The notes beneath the pieces were generated by a model. It saw only the letters and a list, made by a program, of their open reading frames with translations, made no database searches and had not been told where the DNA came from. 20,602 nucleotides of DNA from Desulfatitalea sp. (GTDB lineage: Bacteria; Desulfobacterota; Desulfobacteria; Desulfobacterales; Desulfosarcinaceae): contig JABDRH010000372.1 in assembly GCA_013041835.1 (NCBI GenBank), positions 1 through 20,602 on the forward strand. Direction: 5' to 3'. Each line of letters starts with the position of its first letter. Within the stretch, counting starts at the first letter, position 1. Below are positions 1 to 7,625 of this stretch, piece after piece. The position numbers and the translations under genes were made by a program.

Positions 1-696
1 GGTCGGTCCCAACCGTGGATAAATGTCCGCCGCGCCCTCGGCCACTAGGCAGATCTTCAGGGAACTGCCGGCTATGGAAAAGGCCACGTCACCCTTCTCT
101 TCTTTTTTCCGGTCTACAAACTGCTCCAGTTCGGGTGTGCCGTGAGAACGGCTACCGACGATGGTGTAGGACCGCGGGGAAGGTTGTGGCAACGGCAATT
201 TTTCTGCCGCTGCGGTGAAAGCATCCATGTCGTCTGCGTGTTGGGGTAGCAATCGTGACCGTACAGCCCCAGGCCGCAGCCCTTCAATTTTATATGCCCC
301 CATATCGGCCGTGGCAAAATAAAGCCAATCAAGCACCGGCGCATAAATCACGCCCATAACGGGCCGTTGACCTTCCACCAGAGCGATATTTACGGTAAAC
401 TCACCGTTTTTTTTGACAAATTCCTTCGTGCCATCCAACGGGTCCACTATCCACAAAGTTGTCCACGCACGCCGCACCTCGGAATCGATATTGCGCCCCT
501 CTTCACTAATTGCCGGTAAGTTGTGCCTTTGCAGGCGGGCCTTGATAATGTCGTGCGCCTGTTTATCGGCCTGGGTCAGCGGCGAGTGGTCGGCTTTGGT
601 CTCCACCTGAAAATCGGTGTGGTATACGTTCAGTATGGCCTCGCCGGCTTGAACGGCCGCTTGAACAGCGTCAACCAGTAATGTGCGACAATTCAT
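1..696 (-). CDS. cysQ: 3'(2'),5'-bisphosphate nucleotidase CysQ (C-terminus beyond window)
   Basis: CysQ removes the 3'-phosphate of PAP, the by-product of PAPS-dependent sulfuryl transfer, giving AMP; the family is Mg-dependent, Li-sensitive and related to inositol monophosphatase. The visible 232 residues contain the metal-binding signatures of the family: SEE near residue 64, WIVDPLDGTKEF at 83-93, GEFTVNIAL just after, and the later GSSLKICLVAEGAADIYPR block ending at the window edge. The terminal W-D-T-A-A-G segment expected in CysQ would lie beyond position 1. The ATG at 696-694 overlaps the TGA of the APS kinase gene (ATGA at 696-693), so the two are probably translationally coupled. 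No disruption is seen. Identity is clear; the truncation is only the window boundary. Confidence 0.93.
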   Translation of the reverse strand, partial: MNCRTLLVDAVQAAVQAGEAILNVYHTDFQVETKADHSPLTQADKQAHDIIKARLQRHNLPAISEEGRNIDSEVRRAWTTLWIVDPLDGTKEFVKKNGEFTVNIALVEGQRPVMGVIYAPVLDWLYFATADMGAYKIEGLRPGAVRSRLLPQHADDMDAFTAAAEKLPLPQPSPRSYTIVGSRSHGTPELEQFVDRKKEEKGDVAFSIAGSSLKICLVAEGAADIYPRLGPT

Positions 697-2411
697 ATGT
701 ACCCCTTCTGTCCTAAAAACAGCAATATTTCGTGGGCCGCCTCATCCGGCGTCAGCGCCGTGGTGTCGATTCTCAGTTCGGGCGACGAAGGCACCTCGTA
801 GGGGTCGTCAATACCCGTGTAGCCTTTGATCAAACCGGCGCGTGCTTTGGCATACATACCCTTGCGATCACGCTTTTCGCACTCCTGCAAAGGTGTGGCC
901 ACATGGATTTCGAGGAATCCACCGGTTGCCTCGATCGCGGCCCGGATTTCCTTGCGGGTGTTTTCATACGGTGCGATGGGAGCGCATATGGCGATCCCCC
1001 GGTTTTTGGTGATCTCGCTGGCGACGAATCCGATCCGCCGAACGTTAATATCCCGGTGTTCTTTGCTAAATGAAAGTTCGCTGGAAAGATTTTGCCGCAC
1101 GATGTCGCCATCCAGCAGGGTGACCGGCCGTTCTCCCAATTCCAGCATTTTCGAGAAAACCACCTTGGCGACGGTGGATTTTCCAGCCCCGGACAAGCCG
1201 GTAAAAAAAAGTGTAAAACCCTGCTTGTTCGGCGGCGGATAAGCTTTTCGCAGTTCGTCCAACACTTGGGGAAAAGAGGCCCATCCGGGCACGACCCGAC
1301 CGGTACGGATGCGATTGCGGATATCCACCCCGTTCATGGATATGGTTTGAGTGCCCTCGGGAACCTGGTCAATAAATTGGTGTTTATCTTCAAAGGGCAA
1401 GTAGGCCATCTCTTCGAATCGGATAATGTCAATCCCCAATTCACGGGCGCTTTCCTGAACAAGGTCACGCGCTTCAACATTCGCCTGCAACTTCTGACCG
1501 CCCGTTTCCAACGCATTGTCTTGAACGGCGTGCTCGGGATAAACAACAAAATGCGTGCATCCATAGTTCTTTAAAACAATGGCATTGAGAATCGTCTCCC
1601 GTGTCCCTGCCAGCCGCATGTATTGGGGCAACAGCGACTGCAGCACCGTATCCGGCGGATAGTACTTGATCACCTCTTTGTAGCAGCGCACGCGTGTGTA
1701 GTAATCAAAGTCTTCACTCCGTGCGACCCCGACAATGGGTAGTAATAACAGATTGGCTTTGGCTTGGCGCATGGCCTCTATTGTCACCTCGAACTGCGGA
1801 CGATGCATGACGCTGCTGGTATGGTAACCGACAATTCGCTTCCAACCATGCTTTTGATATTCGAGTCGAACTTCGTACGGCGATTTGCGCAGGGTTCTAA
1901 AATCATAGTGCAGCGGCAGACTGATCACTTCGATGCGGCCGCCAACATAATAGTCTCTGATTTCGTTAAGAATGTGATAAATCCCGGGATGGGCCTGATC
2001 ATCCGTTTCAAATAGATGCTGAATCATCTTTTCCTTATGCACAGGCCATATATCCTCAATGTGCATGACGGCCAACAAAAATCCCTCAGGATCCCTCAGG
2101 GCGACGGATTGACCGGCTTCCAGGCTTCTTGCCTTGGTCTCGGAAACATCGAGACAGATCGGCAAGGGCCACAGGGTATTGTCCTGAATGCGCATGCGAT
2201 CTAGGACCGATTCGTAGTCAGCCCGCACCATAAACCCCTCCAGCGGTGAGTAGGTGCCCGTGGCGAGCAACTCGAGGTCGCACAAATGGTGATCGTTCAA
2301 TGTGATATCCGGCAGATTCATGGATATTTCCTTGAGCACGGCTGCCCGTTCCTCGTCCACGATCAAGCTGACCAGCCCGCCACCGTGGGCTGCGGCGCCA
2401 TCACTTTTCAT
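693..2411 (-). CDS. cysC: Two-domain APS kinase with degenerate ATP-sulfurylase-like N-terminal domain
   Basis: The C-terminal ~175 residues are a complete adenylylsulfate kinase (APS + ATP to PAPS): P-loop GLSGAGKST (407-415, numbered from the ATG at 2417), LLDGDIVR (434-441), FSKEHRDINVRRIG (450-463), and a RKGMYAKARAGLIKGYTGID block. The first ~390 residues have the ATP sulfurylase fold signature (DYYTRVRCYKEVIKYYP, KNYGCTHF) but the catalytic motifs are altered: QxRNPxHxxH reads HTSSVMHRPQ (199-208), AGPRE reads AGTRE and the GRDHA motif reads YPEHA (293-297). Sat activity is therefore doubtful. A hexameric two-domain APS kinase lacking sulfurylase activity is known from Thiobacillus denitrificans (from memory). 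Two in-frame ATGs exist; the one at 2411 is preferred because AGGAG (2418-2422) sits 6 nt upstream, while it abuts the ATG at 2417. Coupled by ATGA to cysQ. Confidence 0.9.
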   Translation of the reverse strand: MKSDGAAAHGGGLVSLIVDEERAAVLKEISMNLPDITLNDHHLCDLELLATGTYSPLEGFMVRADYESVLDRMRIQDNTLWPLPICLDVSETKARSLEAGQSVALRDPEGFLLAVMHIEDIWPVHKEKMIQHLFETDDQAHPGIYHILNEIRDYYVGGRIEVISLPLHYDFRTLRKSPYEVRLEYQKHGWKRIVGYHTSSVMHRPQFEVTIEAMRQAKANLLLLPIVGVARSEDFDYYTRVRCYKEVIKYYPPDTVLQSLLPQYMRLAGTRETILNAIVLKNYGCTHFVVYPEHAVQDNALETGGQKLQANVEARDLVQESARELGIDIIRFEEMAYLPFEDKHQFIDQVPEGTQTISMNGVDIRNRIRTGRVVPGWASFPQVLDELRKAYPPPNKQGFTLFFTGLSGAGKSTVAKVVFSKMLELGERPVTLLDGDIVRQNLSSELSFSKEHRDINVRRIGFVASEITKNRGIAICAPIAPYENTRKEIRAAIEATGGFLEIHVATPLQECEKRDRKGMYAKARAGLIKGYTGIDDPYEVPSSPELRIDTTALTPDEAAHEILLFLGQKGYI

Positions 2412-2430
2412 AACCATCTCCTGTGTGTAT

Positions 2431-2459
2431 GCTATATTGCCCGTTTCGCTTGTTGTCCG
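2431..2459 (-). promoter_or_regulatory. Candidate sigma-70-type promoter for the cysC-cysQ operon
   Basis: On the minus strand CGGACA (2459-2454) and TATAGC (2436-2431) are separated by 17 nt and lie just upstream of the ribosome-binding site of the APS kinase gene. Each hexamer matches 4 of 6 consensus bases, so this is a weak assignment. A perfect 8-bp inverted repeat, GATGATCC / GGATCATC (2471-2478 and 2484-2491, 5-nt spacer), lies 11 nt upstream of the putative -35 and could be an operator. It has no T-tract, so it does not look like the terminator of rlmD. Nothing else is recognisable in the 2412-2665 gap. Confidence 0.3.
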
Positions 2460-2665
2460 GCATGTCGGCCGATGATCCGATGAGGATCATCTCCAGATCC
2501 CAGACAGATCAACCTCGTCACAATCCACGAATAGCATCCTGCGGCCCATATCAGCGATCTCGAAATGTTGAACGTCTTCGACGCAATGCCACACCGAACC
2601 AGCGGCTTCAACATCGTTGCGGCCTTGTTCTGGACCCTAAACTACCATTTGTGGATGAGCACAAC

Positions 2666-4054
2666 CTAACTTTTCAAAAGCCTTGCCACCGCCTCGATAT
2701 GGTAGGTGTGGGGAAACATATCCACCGGTTGCACCTCCATTACGTCATATGCGTCCTTCATCAGACCAAGATCCCTGGCCAGAGTGGCCGGGTTGCAGGA
2801 TACATAGACAATGCGCTCCGGGCTTGTTGCAAGTATTTGCTGCACCACATCCGCATGCATCCCCGCTCTGGGCGGATCGATGATCATGACATCCGGGTGC
2901 ATGTCCAACTGGGGCAATATACGACGAATGTCGCCGGAAATAAAGCTGCAATTATTGATGCCATTATGGAAACTATTGCGACGGGCATCCGCAACGGCAC
3001 TCTCCACCATTTCCATGCCAACGACTTTTTTGGCTTGCCCGGCCAAATAGATGGAAATGGTGCCCGTACCACAGTATAGATCCAGCACTTGCTCGGTCCC
3101 CGACAGCCCTGAGTATGCGGCTACCGTATCATACAATCGCTCGGCGCCGCGGGTGTTGGTTTGAAAAAAGGAATTGGCGGAGATCTCAAACGCGAAGGGA
3201 CCAATCCGTTCCCACAAAGATGGCACACCGGAAAGAAGCATATCGTATTCACCAATGGCCACACCTGCCTTGCCGGTATGAATTGTATTGATGACAGACA
3301 CGATATTGGGATACCCAGACCTTAATGAATCTGACAAGGCATGAACCTGTTCGGGCTGTTCGCCGGATGTGACCAGGTTCACCATCCATTGATCTTCGGC
3401 CACGGAATGACGTAATACCAGAAAACGCCAAAAGCCCTCATGAGAGCGTAGGCCGTAAACAGGCATGGGTGATGCTTTTATGAAACGGCGCACATCACGC
3501 AGGATCATATTGCCCATGTCCGGCTGAAGCATGCATTGCTCGATGTCAAGAACTTTATGAAACGTGCCGGGCACATGCAGCCCCAAAGCCATTCCCTTTT
3601 CTACGTCCGCGTCACCCAGCTCTTCAGGCATGAGCCAGCGTTGCTTGGCGCATGAAAACTCCATCTTGTTGCGATAACCAAATACTTTCTCGCTTGGCAG
3701 GGTTGGATGCACCGGCACGGCTTCCAATAAGGCAATATGTGTTAATGCCTCAATGACATGCTGTTGTTTAAATCTGAGTTGATCGTCATAATTCAGGTAT
3801 TGCCACTTGCATCCACCGCATATGCCGCTATAGCGACAACGTGGCGTCACCCGCAACGGTGACGGGCTCAATATTTCAATGGCCTTTCCTTCAGCATGGC
3901 TTTTCCTCTTTTTGGTAATGCGGGCAAGGACGCGATCATGGGGAACCGCTCCGTCAATAAACGTCGCCATGCCATCAACGCGGCAAAATCCCCTCCCGCC
4001 AAAGGCGATACCATCGATTTCCAGCTCAACAAGTTGTCCCTTTTTTAGTGCCAT
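2666..4054 (-). CDS. rlmD: 23S rRNA (uracil-5-)-methyltransferase, RlmD/RumA type
   Basis: SAM-dependent enzyme that makes 5-methyluridine in 23S rRNA (U1939 in E. coli for RlmD). Domain order is complete: a TRAM domain at about residues 1-60; an iron-sulfur cluster motif CRYSGICGGC (about 73-82) with the likely fourth ligand in DIEQCM (about 173); the SAM site VLDLYCGTGTISIYLA; IDPPRAG; and the catalytic-cysteine motif VSCNPATLARDL near the C-terminus. The frame stays open upstream to 4195, but the MALKKGQ start at 4054 matches the family N-terminus, and the extra residues are non-conserved and would overlap the divergent hydrolase gene. A weak GAG lies about 9 nt upstream. RlmD, RlmC, RlmCD and TrmA share these motifs; the Fe-S motif and length favour RlmD/RlmCD. 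The gene is housekeeping and probably unrelated to the surface locus beside it. Confidence 0.93.
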   Translation of the reverse strand: MALKKGQLVELEIDGIAFGGRGFCRVDGMATFIDGAVPHDRVLARITKKRKSHAEGKAIEILSPSPLRVTPRCRYSGICGGCKWQYLNYDDQLRFKQQHVIEALTHIALLEAVPVHPTLPSEKVFGYRNKMEFSCAKQRWLMPEELGDADVEKGMALGLHVPGTFHKVLDIEQCMLQPDMGNMILRDVRRFIKASPMPVYGLRSHEGFWRFLVLRHSVAEDQWMVNLVTSGEQPEQVHALSDSLRSGYPNIVSVINTIHTGKAGVAIGEYDMLLSGVPSLWERIGPFAFEISANSFFQTNTRGAERLYDTVAAYSGLSGTEQVLDLYCGTGTISIYLAGQAKKVVGMEMVESAVADARRNSFHNGINNCSFISGDIRRILPQLDMHPDVMIIDPPRAGMHADVVQQILATSPERIVYVSCNPATLARDLGLMKDAYDVMEVQPVDMFPHTYHIEAVARLLKS

Positions 4055-4079
4055 GATATAACTCGATGCGGTACTGTTG

Positions 4080-4103
4080 CACAAATTCCAAATATGGATT
4101 GTG
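4080..4103. promoter_or_regulatory. Dyad in the divergent rlmD / hydrolase intergenic region
   Basis: The 122-bp gap 4055-4176 separates two divergent genes and should hold promoters for both. It contains an imperfect inverted repeat, CACAAATTCCA (4080-4090) and TGGATTGTG (4095-4103), around a 4-nt AATA centre, with a two-base bulge in the left arm. The size and position fit an operator, but no regulator is recognisable. An A-run follows on the plus strand. No convincing -35/-10 pair was found for either direction. Confidence 0.25.
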
Positions 4104-4176
4104 AAAAAAAATTGGCTACGAACCGCTTGTTCCCAACGCTGCAACATTTGGAGCAAGGCGCACGCAATATCAACAT

Positions 4177-4884
4177 ATGTCGACGCAGAAGACAATCTAT
4201 TTCAATTCCGATGGTTACCGCTTGACCGGAACCCTTCACATGCCGGCAAGCAGCCAACCGCCTTTTGTGATCGGCTGTCACGGCCTATTGGCTGATCGGC
4301 GGTCCCCCAAGCAGATCGCCTTGGGCAATGCACTCAACCAGATCGGCATTGCCTTTTTACGATTTGATCATCGCGGTTGTGGCGACAGCCAAGGCGGTCT
4401 GCGCCACACGCTATCCCTTGAAGCAAGGTGCCGTGATCTTTATCATGCTATTGGTGCACTCGAAACCTATTCTTGTCTCGGTCAACTGGCCGGCCTGTTC
4501 GGTAGCAGCTTCGGCGGGACAGTCGTCCTCGCCACAGCGGCCAAACATATCGTGCCGGCCATCATCTCATACGCCGCACCGATCCGGAGCAGCCCGATGC
4601 CATCGTCAGCAACGGGAATTCAATCCAAGAATGCTGCGGTTGGCCCCAGACTATCCGTTATGCCTTTCGATATCAGCGGGTTAATAGACTCATTGAGCAA
4701 TGTATTGGTGATCCATGGCGAAAGCGACGAAATCGTCCCCATTGATCATGCCAAAGAGATATGTCATTTGGTCGGATATCCAAAGGAGTTGATCATATTC
4801 GATAAAGGAGACCATCGAATGGGTAATCCAAGCCACCAGATGCAGTTTATTACGCAATGTCAAGCTTGGATTTCGAAATCATAG
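4177..4884 (+). CDS. Alpha/beta hydrolase, serine-aminopeptidase-like (S33/hydrolase_4)
   Basis: A 235-residue cytoplasmic alpha/beta hydrolase with no signal peptide or membrane segment. The catalytic triad is intact by inspection: nucleophile elbow GSSFGG (Ser111), acid in HGESDEIVP (Asp184) and histidine in KGDHRMG (His213). The N-terminal FVIGCHGLLADRRSPK block (30-45) provides the usual HG oxyanion strand, and FDHRGCGDS (63-71) is typical of S33-like esterases. Substrate is not predictable. It is transcribed divergently from rlmD and convergently with the TPR lipoprotein gene at 5133, so it is probably monocistronic. The ribosome-binding site is poor: GGAG and AAGG lie 18 nt or more from the ATG. 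The ATG at 4177 is the only sensible start near the conserved N-terminus. Confidence 0.85.
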   Translation: MSTQKTIYFNSDGYRLTGTLHMPASSQPPFVIGCHGLLADRRSPKQIALGNALNQIGIAFLRFDHRGCGDSQGGLRHTLSLEARCRDLYHAIGALETYSCLGQLAGLFGSSFGGTVVLATAAKHIVPAIISYAAPIRSSPMPSSATGIQSKNAAVGPRLSVMPFDISGLIDSLSNVLVIHGESDEIVPIDHAKEICHLVGYPKELIIFDKGDHRMGNPSHQMQFITQCQAWISKS

Positions 4885-4893
4885 GGTGCATGC

Positions 4894-4925
4894 AAAAAAA
4901 ATGGCGCCACTAATTGGTGGCGCCA
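4894..4925 (-). terminator. Intrinsic terminator, strongest in the minus direction
   Basis: A perfect 9-bp stem TGGCGCCAC (4902-4910) / GTGGCGCCA (4917-4925) with a 6-nt loop is preceded on the plus strand by eight As (4894-4901). Read on the minus strand this is a GC-rich hairpin followed by eight Us, a classic intrinsic terminator. It would stop transcripts leaving the TPR lipoprotein gene at 5133 after they cross the palindromic repeat. In the plus direction, after the hydrolase gene, the hairpin lacks a U-tract. Confidence 0.75.
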
Positions 4926-4941
4926 CCCATGATCTTCAGAT

Positions 4942-4990
4942 TAAACTTATTTTTGCCGAGGCCCTTAGGGTTCGCGCAAAAATAAGTTTA
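4942..4990. repeat. Stem-loop formed by a repeat remnant abutting the full repeat head to head
   Basis: TAAACTTATTTTTGC (4942-4956) is the exact reverse complement of GCAAAAATAAGTTTA (4976-4990). The left part (4941-4967) resembles the right end of the dispersed repeat (compare GTGAAGTTATTTTTGCGCGAGCCCTTAG), which suggests a truncated second element butted against the complete copy at 4967. The 19-nt loop is itself partly palindromic around CCCTTAGGG. Confidence 0.6.
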
Positions 4991-5128
4991 CATTTTTAGG
5001 TGTCGAGGCGCTCACCCGGCAAGGCACAAAAATTAAAGAATATCGAGATATTCTGTATTTTTGTAACGCAGCCGGGTGAAATGGATCGGCGCATAAAAAT
5101 GTGAAGTTATTTTTGCGCGAGCCCTTAG
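4967..5128. repeat. Dispersed ~160-bp palindromic repeat, copy 1
   Basis: A long imperfect palindrome. The outer arms 4967-5020 and 5071-5125 are reverse complements with some mismatches: the ends read AGGGTTCGCGCAAAAATAA on the left and AGGGCTCGCGCAAAAATAA when the right end is reverse-complemented. The centre is the perfect dyad AGAATATC-GA-GATATTCT (5037-5054). A copy about 90% identical by eye, in the same orientation, lies at 16062-16225. There is no coding capacity. It resembles a MITE- or REP-like element; TA bases at both borders (TTAGGG and CCCTTAG) could be target-site remnants, but no transposase is present to confirm this. Confidence 0.85.
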
Positions 5129-5132
5129 CTAA

Positions 5133-7415
5133 TTATAGCTCCATCAAGACCTTTCTGGTTTCTTCTGCGCCGCTAAAATCAGGATCCAAATTGATCGCAT
5201 GATTGAGATGCTTCCGTGCCAGATCCGCCTCTCCTTTTTTATAATACGCCAGGCCCAAGTGGTAGTGGACATCGGCATTGTCGGCCAGTTGCTCCACGGC
5301 GTCGGAAAATTCAGCAATGGCGCTATCATACAATCCCCGCTTGAAATAGACCCATCCCAGGGTGTCCATCGCATTCGGATCTTCAGGAAGCTTTTCCTTG
5401 GCTATTCTGGCAAGCGATAGCGCTTCGTCCAAATGGCCGCTCCCTTTTTCAGCCAATTGAAAAGCCAGGTTATTGGCCGCCGGAGCAAATTCCGGATCGA
5501 TTCGCAACACCTCTCGATAGTGCCGTTCAGATAGCGCTGTCTGTTTTTTTGTCTCGTATAAGGTGCCAAGCATCATGTGAGGGCCAACCATATCCGGATT
5601 ACTCTTCAGCATGGCTTGGTATTGCGCAATCGCTTTTTCAATCTCATTGCGTTTAAGATAAATTCCCGCGAGTGCATAGTAGGGTTGGGTTAAATTGGGA
5701 TAGGCGGCAGCCGCCTCTTTGAACGCGTTCTCGGCTTCCGCATCCATATTCTGCTCGTTGTATAGCCGGCCTTTCAAGCTTAGCAGATATGCCTGATGAA
5801 AAGGGGAATTGTTGTGCAGCACCAATTGCTTGTCGCAAATCGCCATTGCGGCGGAAAAGTTTTTTTCAGAAACTTCGATGCCGACCAGTTGAGATACCAC
5901 ATCCAGTAGTTTCGGATTCAATGACAGGGCTTTTTGAAAACTAACCTTCGCTGCGCGATGGTCCTTCCGGAGCCGCTGGACGATTCCCAATTGATAATAG
6001 GCTTGCGGATTTTCCGGCTGCAATTGGATCATGGTCATAAATTCGTTTCTGGCCGCATCCAGGCTGCCTTGGCCCAGATAGGCTCTGCCGAGCAGAAAAT
6101 GAGCCTGGTAGTTGTTCGCCAAGGTCTCAAGAACCTTCTGGCATCCCTTAACCGCGTCCGCATAATTTTTCTCTTTTATATCGATTTCAGCAAGCAGCAG
6201 CTTGGCGCGATAATCATTCTCATTAAGTTCGATGGCCTTGTTCAGCTCTGTTTTGGCGACCATCAACTTCCCCTTTCCAAACAGCGCGAGCCCTTTAAAG
6301 TAATGTGCCGGACCGGATTTGTGATCTATGGTAAGAATTTGATCAAAGACAGTAATGACGTCATTCCACTGGCGCCGGAAAGCCAACATTTCACCTTTGA
6401 TCATGAGTGCCGGCAAATATTTAGGCCGGCCACTGAGCACATCCTCGGCATAGGCCATGGCCACATCAATCTCTTTCATTTTGTAATGAAACCTGGCGGC
6501 TTTAATTTTAAGCCCGCTATCATCCGGTTTGATCTCAATCATCTTCCGATACATCGCCGCGGCTCGCTCATTTTCGCCGATGCTCTCATAATAGAGGGCC
6601 ACTGCAGCATATGGCATCACCTTGTCAGGCGCCAAGGCGATCGCTTCTGAAAATGCTTGTTCAGCCTTTTGTTCGTCTTTTTGTTTTGCAAAAAAATTGG
6701 CCTTGGCAATGCGCAATTGCAAATCATTGGGGAAAGCCTCAATCGCTTTTTGAATCTCATTCTCCGCCCGCGCATCATTATTATTTGCGACATAGTACCT
6801 AAATAGCGCCAACCATGTCTTAACATCGTCGATAGCCAGTGCTTTGGCTTTTAACAGGTGAGCCTCAACTTTGTGGCTTTTGCCCTGCCTAGCCAAAACA
6901 CTGGCTAATCCGATATGCGCGCGGCTTTGCTTTTCACCCAAACGGATTATTTGGCTGTATTGATCCTCAGCCTCCTTCAAGCGCCCCTGTAAATCGTTTA
7001 TTCCGGCCATTAAGTAAAGGGCGTCAATATTGTTTGAATCCTTGGAAAGAACCGTATTAATGTTCTCTTGTGCTTTTTCATACTCTTTGCCAAGCATGTA
7101 CAAGGTCGCCAGCTTAAGCCGTGCACCTGAATTTTCAGGATCGATCTCAACAATAGCGTAGTATTGTTGAAAAGCCTGTTGAAGATTTCCCAATTTCACG
7201 TATGTTTCACCCAGTTGATTTATTGCCTGAATGTACTTTGAGTCAATCTGGATGGCGTTTTTGAACTCAATCACAGCGGCTCTGTAGTTTTCCTTTTCAA
7301 AAAAGGCCACTCCTTTTTCAAAATGGGCTTGTTTTTTCTCGGTTTCCGAAGCACACCCAAAAAATATCAAACAGGCAACGAATAGCGCCGCCCATCTTAC
7401 GAACAATTGATTCAT
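5133..7415 (-). CDS. TPR-repeat lipoprotein, PrsT-like (PEP-CTERM/EPS-associated)
   Basis: A 760-residue protein with a lipoprotein signal peptide (hydrophobic 9-20, then FFGC with the lipidated Cys at 21) followed by about twenty TPR units to the C-terminus. Length, lipobox and architecture match the PEP-CTERM system TPR lipoprotein family (PrsT, TIGR02917), which accompanies exosortase/EPS loci; that assignment is from family knowledge. It probably acts as a periplasmic scaffold at the inner face of the outer membrane in polysaccharide assembly or export. The C-terminal part carries a DTLGWVYFKRG repeat also found in the second TPR protein of this window (DTLGWAYYKKG), so the two are likely paralogues. 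The start is well supported: GGAGG (7427-7423) sits 7 nt before the ATG. Its stop is 5 bp from the palindromic repeat, and the terminator at 4894-4925 lies beyond. Divergent from the amidotransferase gene. Confidence 0.82.
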   Translation of the reverse strand: MNQLFVRWAALFVACLIFFGCASETEKKQAHFEKGVAFFEKENYRAAVIEFKNAIQIDSKYIQAINQLGETYVKLGNLQQAFQQYYAIVEIDPENSGARLKLATLYMLGKEYEKAQENINTVLSKDSNNIDALYLMAGINDLQGRLKEAEDQYSQIIRLGEKQSRAHIGLASVLARQGKSHKVEAHLLKAKALAIDDVKTWLALFRYYVANNNDARAENEIQKAIEAFPNDLQLRIAKANFFAKQKDEQKAEQAFSEAIALAPDKVMPYAAVALYYESIGENERAAAMYRKMIEIKPDDSGLKIKAARFHYKMKEIDVAMAYAEDVLSGRPKYLPALMIKGEMLAFRRQWNDVITVFDQILTIDHKSGPAHYFKGLALFGKGKLMVAKTELNKAIELNENDYRAKLLLAEIDIKEKNYADAVKGCQKVLETLANNYQAHFLLGRAYLGQGSLDAARNEFMTMIQLQPENPQAYYQLGIVQRLRKDHRAAKVSFQKALSLNPKLLDVVSQLVGIEVSEKNFSAAMAICDKQLVLHNNSPFHQAYLLSLKGRLYNEQNMDAEAENAFKEAAAAYPNLTQPYYALAGIYLKRNEIEKAIAQYQAMLKSNPDMVGPHMMLGTLYETKKQTALSERHYREVLRIDPEFAPAANNLAFQLAEKGSGHLDEALSLARIAKEKLPEDPNAMDTLGWVYFKRGLYDSAIAEFSDAVEQLADNADVHYHLGLAYYKKGEADLARKHLNHAINLDPDFSGAEETRKVLMEL

Positions 7416-7553
7416 CCTGCATCCTCCATATCGGTTGGTTGATATTGCCGTAACCAGCTCACCTTTTGGCCACTGCGTTCGATCATCTGCTTTTCGACCC
7501 TACTTTTTCTGGAACATTGAGGCAAACGCGATATATAGAGCACGTATGCGCTA

Positions 7554-7581
7554 TTGCGTTTTCTGTTTAAAGATGTAAAAT
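7554..7581 (+). promoter_or_regulatory. Candidate sigma-70 promoter for the amidotransferase gene
   Basis: TTGCGT (7554-7559) and TAAAAT (7576-7581) are separated by 16 nt in the 210-bp divergent gap 7416-7625, about 45 nt upstream of the ATG at 7626. The gene has a strong ribosome-binding site, AAGGAG (7614-7619), 6 nt from the start. The rest of the gap should hold the opposing promoter for the TPR gene; a TATATA-rich stretch near 7531 is a possible -10 but has no convincing partner. Confidence 0.45.
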
Positions 7582-7625
7582 TGTAGCAATAATTAATTTA
7601 ATGGCAGTTTTACAAGGAGTCGAAT

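Noticed and set aside
2081..2100. Exact tandem duplication of ATCCCTCAGG
   Set aside because: It lies in the coding sequence of the two-domain APS kinase, is read in two different frames as LRDPEGF, and the frame continues normally; most likely chance.
2432..2614. A 60-codon minus-strand frame in the cysC-rlmD gap
   Set aside because: It has no ribosome-binding site, no family resemblance, and overlaps the putative cysC promoter.
2423..3079. A 218-codon open frame on the plus strand
   Set aside because: It is antisense to the conserved C-terminal part of rlmD and reads as low-complexity shadow sequence with no recognisable motif.
4967..5128. The palindromic repeat as a CRISPR array or an integron attC site
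   Set aside because: There is no repeat-spacer periodicity, no cas gene or integrase, and the two copies are 11 kb apart.
5934..6650. A 238-codon open frame on the plus strand
   Set aside because: It lies wholly antisense to the TPR lipoprotein gene; repeated TPR codon patterns often leave the opposite strand open.
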